This document shows, one piece after another, positions 36,895-46,878 of a stretch of DNA of 64,000 nt. The notes under the pieces are model-generated. The model was given only the letters and a program-made list of their open reading frames with translations. It searched no databases and was not told the origin of the DNA. The DNA is taken from contig NZ_JAAHGH010000002.1 of assembly GCF_010672525.1 (NCBI RefSeq), positions 97,398 to 161,397 of the forward strand. The letters run 5' to 3'. This DNA is from Okeania sp. SIO2B3 (GTDB lineage Bacteria; Cyanobacteriota; Cyanobacteriia; Cyanobacteriales; Microcoleaceae). Position numbers and translations under genes: made by a program. The first letter of the stretch is position 1. The number at the start of each line of letters is the position of its first letter.

Positions 36895-37243
36895 TAGAAA
36901 CTAAAGTTAAATTATGAATAATTGCCGTTGCTGCAATGAGTATATCAGCATCTTGTATTAGTCTACCTTTCCGCCTCAAATCTATGTAAATTTCTGATGC
37001 TTGCTCAATAATTTCTAAATTGTCTAAGAACAAAATACTCCACCTTCTGCGACACAAATCATTAAAGTCAGATAGCTGTCTTGTAGAATTAACATATAAT
37101 AATCCTCTTTTAATTTCATAGTAAGTAATGCAACTAATAAATAATGACTTTCCTTGGAAATTAACTAATTTTAATTTATTTATTAATCCTTGATTTTTTT
37201 TGATAATAGCTGTCACTAGATTTGTATCTAATAAGTAACTAAT
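36890..37243 (-). pseudogene. Third vapC copy, without ATG and 3'-truncated
   Basis: Reads RISYLLDTNLVTAIIKKNQG, SLFISCITYYEIKRGLLYVN, GRLIQDADILIAATAI and LVSNDSD before crossing into the membrane-protein copy. The expected start reads ATA, and the first usable codon would be a GTG inside the PIN motif, which would remove the first catalytic Asp. After the junction the frame continues out of phase for 50 codons. It should not be an active toxin. Confidence 0.8.
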
Positions 37244-37248
37244 TCTTA

Positions 37249-37536
37249 TTATTTACCTGCTACTCCTGCTTCAAAAAAATCTATTTGTTCTGGCGTAAAA
37301 TCATCTAATAAATGAGACATTGCGTCTACTATAATTACTCCTTCTATTCTTTTTGTTAATTCCCGATTATCCAGAGAGTTTATCTCTTGAGGAGAAATTT
37401 TGTCTAATAATTTCGAGAAAGTCTCAATTAGTTCATTTCGGTCTAATTTTTGATAAATGTTCTCCTTTTCCATTATTTTATCAATAATTTCTGAAATTCT
37501 TTTAATTGCTGTATTTTTTTCCACAGAAGCTTAAGT
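37249..37536 (-). pseudogene. Third antitoxin copy, nonsense codon just after the start
   Basis: GGAGGAAATGATGACT is followed by TAA where the intact copies have CAA, so the original start is closed after three codons. From the next GTG the frame is open for 91 residues (MEKNTAIKRISEIIDKIM...) and is a clear paralogue of the other two antitoxins. It might still be made by reinitiation at the GTG, 15 bases from the ATG. If so it could act as a solitary antitoxin. Confidence 0.7.
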
Positions 37537-37570
37537 CATCATTTCCTCCAATTATATAAAAAAATTTAAA

Positions 37571-37642
37571 AGGTTCTCTATTTCTAGAGAACCTCTTTAA
37601 TTATAATTGATAATCAAGTCAATAAAAACAAAATTGACTGAT
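37571..37642 (-). promoter_or_regulatory. Two-hairpin intergenic block, copy 2
   Basis: A perfect stem AGGTTCTCTA/TAGAGAACCT (37571-37593) beside AGTCAAT/ATTGACT. Followed at 37650-37680 by a short leftover of the membrane-protein 3' end (GAATAGCATTTTTTT), showing that the block travelled with the end of that gene. Confidence 0.75.
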
Positions 37643-37859
37643 ACTTTAGTTTTCACTATTAGAATAGCATTTTTTTTTAGGTCTAGTAATTAGTAAGGGA
37701 ATTTCCTCACAAATTACTAGGAGTTTTATGCAAGCTATCGCCTAAAAATTAAATCTTGATTTTTGAACAATTTATCAGGTAATATTTAGGATAATTCAAT
37801 CATTAATTTCTGATTTAATTAAGCGATCGCTACATATACAGGACTACCCCTGTCCGAAC
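37643..37859. other. Spacer 3' of the duplicated-domain protein
   Basis: No gene. AT-rich, with one HIP1 site at 37823 and a TACATATACAGGACTACC segment that is repeated at 39727-39741, just upstream of the duplicated-domain gene. These direct repeats frame the gene and may mark the ends of an inserted block. Confidence 0.5.
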
Positions 37860-39707
37860 CTATGATCGAGCCCGAAATTCAAAAGGCAATCCCACATCCC
37901 CGATACCTACTCCTTTTGCCAAGCCTTGCCAAACGATGCTATCTCCGTCAATCTTGAAGTTTGCATCCCTGGCAACTTGAGACCCAATTCCAACATCTCT
38001 TGAAATTGTTAATTTGCCATCAGAACCTATTTTCCCTGTAAACCCAAACTGAATTCCGCTATGCGGCCCTCCTACAAACTCACCAACGCCATTAAATTCT
38101 CCAGCAGGAAATATTTGTTGGATCGAAAATTTAACGGCATGACCATGCCAAACGCCTGAATAGTCTCCTGGTCGCAATACATTCTTCACCATCTCCAGAG
38201 GAGCGTCGCCCATCGGGTCTACGGTGTCATTAGATGCTGGTTCGGAAGCAGTTGCAGAGGGAGAGAACGATGCAGAAATTCGCTCCGAGCCGACCCCTGC
38301 CTTTTGCTCCTCCTGCCACAAATAGTAGGCTGCCTCAATATCAGGATCGACATACCAGTCGCCATATCCCTCTTGCGCTGCTGCCAGCAATCCCTCTGAC
38401 CGCAGGAGGAGATAGCCGTAGTACGAATAGCCTGACGGCGAATCTTCTGACCACACGTACCACGTCTCCCAACCCTCAATGCCCGCTCTTTCTGCTATGT
38501 AGTCATCTATTGTTCCCTCTTCTACAAAATAAATGGCGATAAACGTGTCGTGCTTCTCGTCCCTTTGGAGAACCATATGCCCTCGATAAGGATCGAGAGT
38601 GATCGTCCTTTCGCGATACTGATGGGAGATTTCCTCCCATGTCCTCGGCAGCGAATACCCATTCGGTTCTAGTTGGGTTTTGCTGTATTTCTGCATCATC
38701 TGGAGTGCAGTGTGAGCTTGTTTAAGCGTCAACCTTGTCCCACTTTGCAAATGCCTAGCTAACGAATGGCCAAACCGCGAATCCCTCTCATTGAAGCCAA
38801 TACTGTCTTCCAAGTTTTCATCATTACCGCTTCCTGCCAAAAATAGAATTGCATTTTCTAAACGGTGATCGAAATTTTGCTCAATACGCGCAATAATCTC
38901 CTCAATTCGCCTTGCCATTTCTTTCTCTAAGGCAAGCAATTCATCAATGGTTGAGGGAGTTGCAGAGTGAGAGAACAATCCAGAAATTTGCCCATCCTCA
39001 ATCCCTGCCTTTTGCTCCTCCTGCCACAAATAGTATGCTGCCTCAATGTCAGGATCGATATACCAGTCTTCGTTAGCAGCGTATGCCAGCAATCCTTCTG
39101 CCCGCCAAAAAGGGTAGCAGCAGTTCCAATTGTCTGACGACACAGGCCAGCTCTCCCCATCCTCAATGTCTGCGTAGTCTTCTAAGCTCTCTCGTATTCC
39201 CGGGATTTCAACGTTAACGGGGTAAAGAATGGCGATACAAGCGTCATGGGCCTCATCCTTTTGGAGACCCAGATGTATTCGATAAGGATTGATCTCGATC
39301 TCCCTTTCGCGATACTGATGGGAGATTTCTTCCCATGTCCTCGGCAGCGAATACCCGTTCGGTTCTAGTTGGGTTTTGCTGTATTTCTGCATCATCTGGA
39401 GTGCAGTGTGAGCTTGTTTAAGGGTCAACCTTGTCCCACTTTGCAAATGCCTAGCTAACGAGTGGCCAAACCGCGAATCGTTCCAATTGAAGCCAATACT
39501 GTCTTCCAAATTTTCATCCTTACCGTTTCCTGCCAAAAATAGAATTGCATTTTCTAAACGGTGATCGAAATTTTGCTCAATACGCGCAATAATCTCCTCA
39601 ATTCGCCCTGCCATTTCTTTCTTAAAGGCAAGAGATTCATCAATAATTCCTCTCCCTAAGAAGGAGTCGATTTTTTGGGTTTGCTTTTGCTTATTTTCGT
39701 TGTTCAT
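37860..39707 (-). CDS. Unrecognised protein with an internal duplication and a C-terminal beta-rich domain
   Basis: 615 residues from an ATG with AGGAG five bases upstream; the longer frame is not needed. Two about-235-residue repeats each contain IARIEQNFDHRLENAILFLA, SLARHLQSGTRLTLKQAH and PRTWEEISHQYRE, then a variable acidic half ending DIEAAYYLWQEEQKAG. The first halves of the repeats are almost identical in DNA (38600-38900 versus 39320-39620). The final about 110 residues (DYSGVWHGHAVKFSIQQ..., GQVARD-like, FEFRARS) look like a beta-barrel. No signal peptide, no membrane helix. GC is higher than the neighbours. Function unknown; foreign origin is possible. Confidence 0.7.
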   Translation of the reverse strand: MNNENKQKQTQKIDSFLGRGIIDESLAFKKEMAGRIEEIIARIEQNFDHRLENAILFLAGNGKDENLEDSIGFNWNDSRFGHSLARHLQSGTRLTLKQAHTALQMMQKYSKTQLEPNGYSLPRTWEEISHQYREREIEINPYRIHLGLQKDEAHDACIAILYPVNVEIPGIRESLEDYADIEDGESWPVSSDNWNCCYPFWRAEGLLAYAANEDWYIDPDIEAAYYLWQEEQKAGIEDGQISGLFSHSATPSTIDELLALEKEMARRIEEIIARIEQNFDHRLENAILFLAGSGNDENLEDSIGFNERDSRFGHSLARHLQSGTRLTLKQAHTALQMMQKYSKTQLEPNGYSLPRTWEEISHQYRERTITLDPYRGHMVLQRDEKHDTFIAIYFVEEGTIDDYIAERAGIEGWETWYVWSEDSPSGYSYYGYLLLRSEGLLAAAQEGYGDWYVDPDIEAAYYLWQEEQKAGVGSERISASFSPSATASEPASNDTVDPMGDAPLEMVKNVLRPGDYSGVWHGHAVKFSIQQIFPAGEFNGVGEFVGGPHSGIQFGFTGKIGSDGKLTISRDVGIGSQVARDANFKIDGDSIVWQGLAKGVGIGDVGLPFEFRARS

Positions 39708-39750
39708 GGAAACTCCTATAGTTTGCATATACAGGACTACCAAATTAAAA

Positions 39751-39832
39751 AGGCTCCCTATTTCTAGAGAACCTTTTTAATTATAGTTGATATATTCAGG
39801 TAATTGATAATTAAGTCAATCAAAACAAAATT
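39751..39832 (-). promoter_or_regulatory. Two-hairpin intergenic block, copy 3
   Basis: AGGTTCTCTAGAAATAGGG and GAGCCT form the stem on the minus strand, followed by TTTTTAATTT, an intrinsic-terminator-like end for the membrane protein; the AGTCAATTTTG/ATTGACTT hairpin precedes it. Confidence 0.75.
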
Positions 39833-39855
39833 GACTTATGCTTTATTTTTAAATA

Positions 39856-40191
39856 TTAGGCTCCAATAGCATTTTTTACTATTAGTTTAAGTTCTAATGA
39901 AATTGGTAAACTATTAATTTCTCTAGAGAGATTTGATAAAGGTTCACCATCCGATTTTCTCTGTAGATAAACTCCTTTCAACAAAGCTTCTAATCCATAT
40001 TTTGCTAGTGCATCTGATGCAAGTCCTATTATTCCCAGGAATACAATACCACCAATCATTCCACCTGGTCCTAACATTGCTAATGCTGCTGTAATTGCTG
40101 CTGCACCAGTGAAACCTGTGGTTGCCATTGCAATTAAAAGTATAACACCAGGTAATCCTACACCTGCTATCTTTCTTACAGCTTCATCCAT
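39856..40191 (-). CDS. Small glycine-rich two-helix membrane protein
   Basis: 111 residues, starting MDEAVRKIAGVG with AAGGAAAA seven bases upstream. Two hydrophobic, Gly/Ala-rich helices (about 10-38 and 40-62) are followed by an amphipathic C-terminal half (LEALLKGVYLQRKSDGEP). The second helix region, GPGGMIGGIVFLGIIG, is reminiscent of small pore-forming peptides, but I do not recognise the family. It is copied in truncated form at 36637, and its 3' untranslated hairpins were copied twice. Confidence 0.6.
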   Translation of the reverse strand: MDEAVRKIAGVGLPGVILLIAMATTGFTGAAAITAALAMLGPGGMIGGIVFLGIIGLASDALAKYGLEALLKGVYLQRKSDGEPLSNLSREINSLPISLELKLIVKNAIGA

Positions 40192-40505
40192 AACTATTTT
40201 TCCTTTTTACCGCATAAGTTTTTTCCTAATACAATAATAACTATCTAAATCGTTGATCAGCAATAGTAAAATCACAGAAAATTAATTTATTTTTTATTAA
40301 TAAAAATCAGAATAAAACCTAAAAAATACTGAAGGTAATTTCTATGTTTGACTAGGGTGAGAAAATATTATCTCAATCATATTTATCTAATTCCTAAATA
40401 ATATTTACCTACGATACAACTACTACAAATAAACCCATTCTCATCATTTATATCTGTAAATTCAGTCGTTGTTATTGCATAATTTCATCTTAGAAAAAAA
40501 TCCAA
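40192..40505. other. AT-rich spacer
   Basis: No gene, hairpin or repeat family recognised here. Confidence 0.5.
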
Positions 40506-40694
40506 TCAATTGCCTGATATTTCTTTCATTGTTAGCAAAAAGTTTAGCCAAGCTTGGTGCATTACCCAAAACATATACAACCCTGCTAAAGAACTACTAA
40601 TAATAGTCAGCTCAAAACTTCTAACTGTCTTTGCTATAGCCATAAAGACTACCAATAGCGAGGAAATTACAATTACAGTAGATGGCTCCAGCAT
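40506..40694 (-). CDS. Small two-helix membrane protein
   Basis: 62 residues with two hydrophobic helices (about 5-23 and 29-48). AAGGAG lies nine bases upstream of the ATG, which favours this strand over an opposite-strand frame of equal length. The same TCTAGAAATAG hairpin as in the island spacers lies just ahead of it. No known family; could be a leader, a holin-like or a toxin-like peptide. Confidence 0.45.
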   Translation of the reverse strand: MLEPSTVIVISSLLVVFMAIAKTVRSFELTIISSSLAGLYMFWVMHQAWLNFLLTMKEISGN

Positions 40695-40723
40695 TATCTA
40701 AATTCTCCTTAACAAAATTAAAA

Positions 40724-40747
40724 AGGTTCCCTATTTCTAGAGAACCT
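40724..40747 (-). terminator. Terminator-like hairpin between tkt and the island
   Basis: GGTTCTCTAGAAATAGGGAACC on the minus strand is a nine-base-pair stem followed by TTTTTAATTTTG. It is placed to end tkt transcription, and its sequence is that of the island spacers, so it may have been the founding copy. Confidence 0.7.
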
Positions 40748-40904
40748 CTTAATTATAATTAATATTTTGAGATAGCTAATGAGCAGATATAGCACTACGC
40801 ACTAAAATCAAGACAACTATAAAACCTTAAAGCTATTATGTGTAAAGTTTTGACTTTAGCTGAGTGCTGAAAGCTGAGTGCTGAATGCTTATCCACCATC
40901 AAAA

Positions 40905-42923
40905 CTAACCCAATACTTCCTTAGCTTTAGCAACAATGTTATCAACAGTGAAACCATACTTCTCCAGTACAACACCACCAGGAGCAGAAGCACCAAAAGT
41001 ATCAACACTCAAAGTCGCACCTTCATCAGTCACATAACGATGCCAACCAAAACTAACACCTGCTTCCACTGCCAAACGCTTCTTCACAGATGCAGGGAAC
41101 ACAGACTCTTTATAAGCTGCATCCTGCTCTTCAAATAATTCCCAACATGGCATAGAAACTACCCGTACTTTCTTACCTTCAGCACGGAGTTTTTCACCAG
41201 CGTCAACACATTGGTAAGTTTCGCCACCAGTACCAATTAAGATAATATCTGGAGTACCTTCGCTGTCACTAACAATATAAGCACCCTTAGCAACCCCATC
41301 AATAGAACTACCAGCTAAATTAGGTAAACCTTGACGAGATAATGCTAACAAAGTAGGTTGAGGATGAGTTCCTTTAGCTTTTTCCACTGCAACCTTATAC
41401 GCACCAGAAGTTTCATTACCATCCGCAGGACGCATTACAAGTAATTGTGGAATTAAACGTAAGGAAGCAATATGCTCAACAGGTTGGTGAGTTGGTCCGT
41501 CTTCACCTAAAGCAATAGAGTCGTGAGTCATTACCCAAATAACACCAGCTTCAGCTAAAGCAGACAAACGGATGGAGTTCCGCATATAGTCAGTGAACAC
41601 CAAGAATGTTGCACCATAAGGAATTAACCCAGAACCATGTAGAGCAATACCATTACAAATTGCTCCCATACCATGTTCCCGCACACCAAAACGCATATTC
41701 CGGTTTTGATATTGACCTTTTTGGAAATCTCCTAAACCTTTGAGTAGAGTTTTGTTGGAAGGAGCTAAGTCAGCAGAACCACCAATTAATTCTGGTAAAA
41801 CACCAGCTATAGCATTCAATGTTGCACCAGACTGGTTACGGGTAGCATCCTTCTTGCTTTCAGGAGTATATTTAGGTAGTGCATCTGCCCAACCTTCAGG
41901 TAATTTACCACTTACCATCCGCTCCAAAGTCGCTGCTTCTTCAGGATATTTAGATTTGTAGTCAGAGAAAAGTTTATCCCATTCTTCCTGATATTTTGCT
42001 CCTCGGTCAACTGCTTGACGGAAATGACTCAGAGCATCCGCAGGCACCTCAAATTCTGGATATTCCCAACCAAGATTTTTCCGAGTAGCTGCTACCTCAT
42101 CCGGTCCCAGTGCTGCACCGTGAACATCATGAGTATCAGCTTTATTAGGAGAACCATAACCAATAAGAGTAGTAACTTTGATCATGGAAGGTTTGTCAGT
42201 AACCGCTTTCGCTTTTTCAATAGCGTCAGCGATCGCATCTAAACCAGTATTACCATCAGTAACGTGCTGAACGTGCCAACCATAAGCTTCAAAACGCTTA
42301 CTTACATCTTCAGTAAAAGAAATGTCTGTATGACCATCAATGGAAATGTGGTTATCATCATAGAAAGCAATTAACTTACCTAACCCCCAATGTCCAGCTA
42401 AAGAAGCAGCTTCACCAGAAATTCCTTCCATGTTACAACCATCACCCATAATGACGTAGGTATAGTGGTCAATTAGGTTACAGTCTGGCTTATTGAACGT
42501 AGCAGCTAAATGGGCCTCTGCTGCAGCTAATCCTACAGCGTTGGCAATACCTTGTCCTAGTGGACCTGTAGTAACCTCAATACCTTCAGTGATGTGATTT
42601 TCTGGGTGGCCAGGAGTTTTGGAGTCCCACTGACGGAATTGTTTAATTTCCTCCATAGGTACGCTGTCAAAACCTGTGAGGTGCATGAGAGCATAAAGTA
42701 ACATACAGCCGTGGCCAGCCGATAGAACGAAGCGATCGCGGTTTAACCATTTAGGATTTTTGGGGTTAAAGCGCATGAACTTATCCCAGAGGACAAAGGC
42801 CATTGGAGCAGCACCCATGGGTAGTCCAGGATGGCCAGAGTTAGCTTTTTGAACTGCATCAATTGCTAAGAAGCGGATTGAGTTAATACAAAGTTCTTCG
42901 AGTGATTGAGTTGCAACAACCAT
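40905..42923 (-). CDS. tkt: Transketolase
   Basis: Thiamine-diphosphate enzyme that moves two-carbon units in the Calvin and pentose-phosphate cycles. [17 protein letters not shown] begins the family pattern; [20 protein letters not shown] is the ThDP/Mg site; [25 protein letters not shown] (the Pyr-domain Glu) and [14 protein letters not shown] follow. At 672 residues it is full length. In other cyanobacteria acpP, fabF and tkt commonly follow each other; here the order is kept but a TnpB gene and a miniature element separate fabF from tkt. Confidence 0.97.
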   Translation of the reverse strand: MVVATQSLEELCINSIRFLAIDAVQKANSGHPGLPMGAAPMAFVLWDKFMRFNPKNPKWLNRDRFVLSAGHGCMLLYALMHLTGFDSVPMEEIKQFRQWDSKTPGHPENHITEGIEVTTGPLGQGIANAVGLAAAEAHLAATFNKPDCNLIDHYTYVIMGDGCNMEGISGEAASLAGHWGLGKLIAFYDDNHISIDGHTDISFTEDVSKRFEAYGWHVQHVTDGNTGLDAIADAIEKAKAVTDKPSMIKVTTLIGYGSPNKADTHDVHGAALGPDEVAATRKNLGWEYPEFEVPADALSHFRQAVDRGAKYQEEWDKLFSDYKSKYPEEAATLERMVSGKLPEGWADALPKYTPESKKDATRNQSGATLNAIAGVLPELIGGSADLAPSNKTLLKGLGDFQKGQYQNRNMRFGVREHGMGAICNGIALHGSGLIPYGATFLVFTDYMRNSIRLSALAEAGVIWVMTHDSIALGEDGPTHQPVEHIASLRLIPQLLVMRPADGNETSGAYKVAVEKAKGTHPQPTLLALSRQGLPNLAGSSIDGVAKGAYIVSDSEGTPDIILIGTGGETYQCVDAGEKLRAEGKKVRVVSMPCWELFEEQDAAYKESVFPASVKKRLAVEAGVSFGWHRYVTDEGATLSVDTFGASAPGGVVLEKYGFTVDNIVAKAKEVLG

Positions 42924-43035
42924 AGTTATCGTTTCTATATATTTGAATGTGTGAATACCGGAGCCGATCGGCCAGATATGGAATTTTTCTCAGGCCATAT
43001 AGTTCATAAAAATAATAGTCAAATATCACATATCC

Positions 43036-44262
43036 TTATTTTGCAGGTGTTATCCTGACTGGGTGAACTACAACACCCTCTATCCCATAGTCAAATGCAT
43101 TTGGGACTGCTTTTTTCATAATATTTAGAGAACCGTTCACATCAGCATTGATTAATCTTTTGCTGGCGGTACGATACAAACCTCTTTTAATTCTTTTTCC
43201 TGAAAAGGTGACATGATTTTTCTCACCTTCCTTGTACACTGGAATCAAATCATTATCTATAAAACTCGATGCGGAGGTATAAGATTCTTCTGTAATTATT
43301 ACATCTATCCCTACCATTTTAGCTTTATAAGATAACATTTCTATTAATTTGTTATAGGGAACAGATACAAAGTTTTGATTATTTCTTTTCCCTAAATTTA
43401 TCTTCTGCTTCCACTCTTCATTGTGCCCTATTATCAATCTTCCTATTTTCTGATTAATTAGAGTATCAATAATCAAACGAGACGCTTTATGAAGATAATC
43501 GTTGATTTTAAATTCTCTTTTATTGCACAACTTTTTCAGTCTCTTACTCGAGCTATTTTCCTGGAGTTGAGATTGTAGGCAGCTTTTAACTTTATTATAG
43601 TATTGATTTATAGATTTTAACGGTCTGCCATTTATCAAGAGCGGTTTTATTCCGGCTTGATTAAAAGTTAATGTAGCTAAATTGTTTAATCCTATATCAA
43701 TACTTGCGCAACGATTTTTTTCTAGCTCGTATTGTTTTTCGCATTTCTCATAAATAACCTCTATTACATAATGGTTTATTCTAGGGACGAGACGAACTTG
43801 TTTAATTTGTGAAGTAGGTACTAATGTTTTTAGATAAATTCCTGTCTTACTAGGATTAATAATTCCTTGTTTTAATTGCCTATTGCTGATAGCTTGTGTC
43901 GTATAAACTACAATATTTCTTCCCGTTATTTTATTTTTATATCTAGGAAGGCGAGGACGAGCATTAAACTTTGATGGGTTCTGTTTATAGACTTCATTCG
44001 CTGCCAAAAAACTTTTCCAGTTTCTATCTAGTATCATCAAGATTTGTTGAGAGACTTTAGCTGGCATTGCTTGATAGTCTGATTGAGTAGAGAGTGTTTT
44101 TTGCAGGTCATAATAGTGACGACAATTATTTTCAAAGATGAAAGATTGACGAACTAAATAATTAGCATAGTTATAAAGATTTTTCGACAATAAACAAAGT
44201 CGGTCAATTTCATCATAAAACCGATGATTTGTCTGAATAATATGCCTCTCAACTAATTTCAT
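43036..44262 (-). CDS. tnpB: TnpB-family RNA-guided nuclease (IS200/IS605 group)
   Basis: A 408-residue TnpB. RuvC residues are seen in ASIDIGLNNLATL (Asp), TEESYTSASSF (Glu) and NADVNGSLNIM (Asp), with the WED-like N-terminal half MKLVERHIIQ... No Cys pairs of the usual zinc ribbon occur between the last two motifs, where HVTFSGKRIKRGLYRT stands instead. No tnpA is adjacent, so it would depend on a helper. The 3' end of tnpB genes normally encodes the guide omega-RNA; here that is about 42990-43060. The gene sits between tkt and fabF. Confidence 0.92.
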   Translation of the reverse strand: MKLVERHIIQTNHRFYDEIDRLCLLSKNLYNYANYLVRQSFIFENNCRHYYDLQKTLSTQSDYQAMPAKVSQQILMILDRNWKSFLAANEVYKQNPSKFNARPRLPRYKNKITGRNIVVYTTQAISNRQLKQGIINPSKTGIYLKTLVPTSQIKQVRLVPRINHYVIEVIYEKCEKQYELEKNRCASIDIGLNNLATLTFNQAGIKPLLINGRPLKSINQYYNKVKSCLQSQLQENSSSKRLKKLCNKREFKINDYLHKASRLIIDTLINQKIGRLIIGHNEEWKQKINLGKRNNQNFVSVPYNKLIEMLSYKAKMVGIDVIITEESYTSASSFIDNDLIPVYKEGEKNHVTFSGKRIKRGLYRTASKRLINADVNGSLNIMKKAVPNAFDYGIEGVVVHPVRITPAK

Positions 44263-44587
44263 AAACCAAGGAGTTAGAATTATATTAGGATTCGAGAAGT
44301 TCGGATTTTTTCTGATTATTTAGTCTGGAACTCTCAGGCAATTTCATTATACTATTAAACAGATGGTCGATATTTATTAAATTTTGTCAAATATTTAGTA
44401 GCTATGCTTGTACAAATCAACTAAGATATTTGACATAATTTGACTATATCTGACTATATTTATGTATAACTTTTACTCTACATTACAGATCATCTCATCA
44501 TAGGGATCTCTAGGCAAGAGAAGTTATGGCGCTACGCGCAAGTCAGAAGTAGGGGTGATTTCCTCCGGAATGCTGGCGCAAACGCGT

Positions 44588-44828
44588 AATTAGGGCTTGC
44601 TGATTAAATATAAAAGCATTCACATATAAAGATTTTAGCTTTTTTAGGGCCTTTAAAAAGTACCTGGTATCACGTCTAAAACGCTCAAAAAGTTAGTATT
44701 TTAGGTGCATAGTTGGGCAGAAAAATTCAGGGACAAAACTTAGCTCCTAATTCCCTCTAAATTCCCATTTCTCCTGTCTCCTGTCTCCTACAAAGAGCAA
44801 AAAGACTTTCCATACGCAAACCCTAATT
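44588..44828. mobile_element. AATTAGGG-family miniature element
   Basis: 241 bp, flanked by AATT. Left AGGGCTTGCTGATTAAATAT, right ACTTTCCATACGCAAACCCT. The interior TCTAAAACGCTCAAAAAGTT and GGCAGAAAAATTCAGGGACA blocks match the other copies. Preceded by a decayed GGAATGCTGGCGCAAACG end of the GTAAGCATT family. Confidence 0.82.
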
Positions 44829-44941
44829 AGGAGCATGACCTTAGGAAATTGCCCCTACAGAAGCTGACAATCTGGATTTTAGCCCTTATTTTAAAGATTA
44901 AATCAGGTCTATTTTGTTTGTGGCACAAGATACTGACCATG

Positions 44942-44963
44942 AAAAAGGGGGCCTGCGCCCCCT
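44942..44963 (-). terminator. fabF intrinsic terminator
   Basis: GGGGGC and GCCCCC form a tight stem with a four-base loop; read on the minus strand the stem is followed by TTTTTC. It lies about 50 bases after the fabF stop. Confidence 0.85.
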
Positions 44964-45013
44964 ACATAATTTCTAGTCCTAACCTCTAGACATATAGTCA
45001 TTTAACTTTAGAT

Positions 45014-46336
<1,323 letters not shown>

Positions 46337-46397
46337 AATTTTCGTTTCCAGAAATTCCACACCCAGAAGGCAGAAACTTTGGGTTTTGGGAATGATG

Positions 46398-46649
46398 TTA
46401 TGCTTTGGTTGTTAGTTGTTCGTTAATATAGTCCACAACAGCTTGAACAGTAGAAATTTTTTCTGCTTCTTCATCTGGAATCTCGATTTCAAATTCTTCT
46501 TCCAATGCCATAACTAACTCTACGGTATCTAGAGAATCAGCTCCTAAATCATTGGCAAAGTTAGATTCTGGTTTGACTTCTTCTTTTTCTTTTTCTAGCT
46601 GGCTGGCCACAACTGTTTGTACTTTGTCAAAAATGTCATCTTGGTTCAT
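46398..46649 (-). CDS. acpP: Acyl carrier protein
   Basis: 83 residues, acidic, four-helix fold. The 4'-phosphopantetheine Ser lies in [19 protein letters not shown]. Carries growing acyl chains for FabF and partners in the cytosol. AGGAGAAA stands ahead of the ATG. First gene of the acpP-fabF pair; the roughly 230-bp divergent gap to the HdrB-like gene holds the promoters. Confidence 0.97.
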   Translation of the reverse strand: MNQDDIFDKVQTVVASQLEKEKEEVKPESNFANDLGADSLDTVELVMALEEEFEIEIPDEEAEKISTVQAVVDYINEQLTTKA

Positions 46650-46878
46650 AAAATTTTCTCCTTTTTAGTTTGGATGTCGCGTATATCATCTTATCTGAAA
46701 ACTGAGACCCCTCTATTACGGCATATAGGCAAATGAGTTTTGTAAATGCCTTTTTCTATTTTGTGGTTAAATTTTGTATCAGAATAAGCTTTTAATTATA
46801 AATAAGTAACAAAAAAATTATATATACTAATAAGTTATGTCTATAATACTTGCCTTCCTTATATAATTAGTTAATGTC

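Larger units (their letters stand above)
44263..45013. other. Spacer between TnpB and fabF
   Basis: Contains AT-rich sequence with TTTGACATAATTTGACTATA repeats (44425-44460), one AATTAGGG element (44588-44828) and the fabF terminator. No gene. Confidence 0.6.

Noticed and set aside
40510..40701. Plus-strand 63-residue frame
   Set aside because: The minus-strand frame at the same place has AAGGAG at good spacing and two hydrophobic helices; this one has neither.
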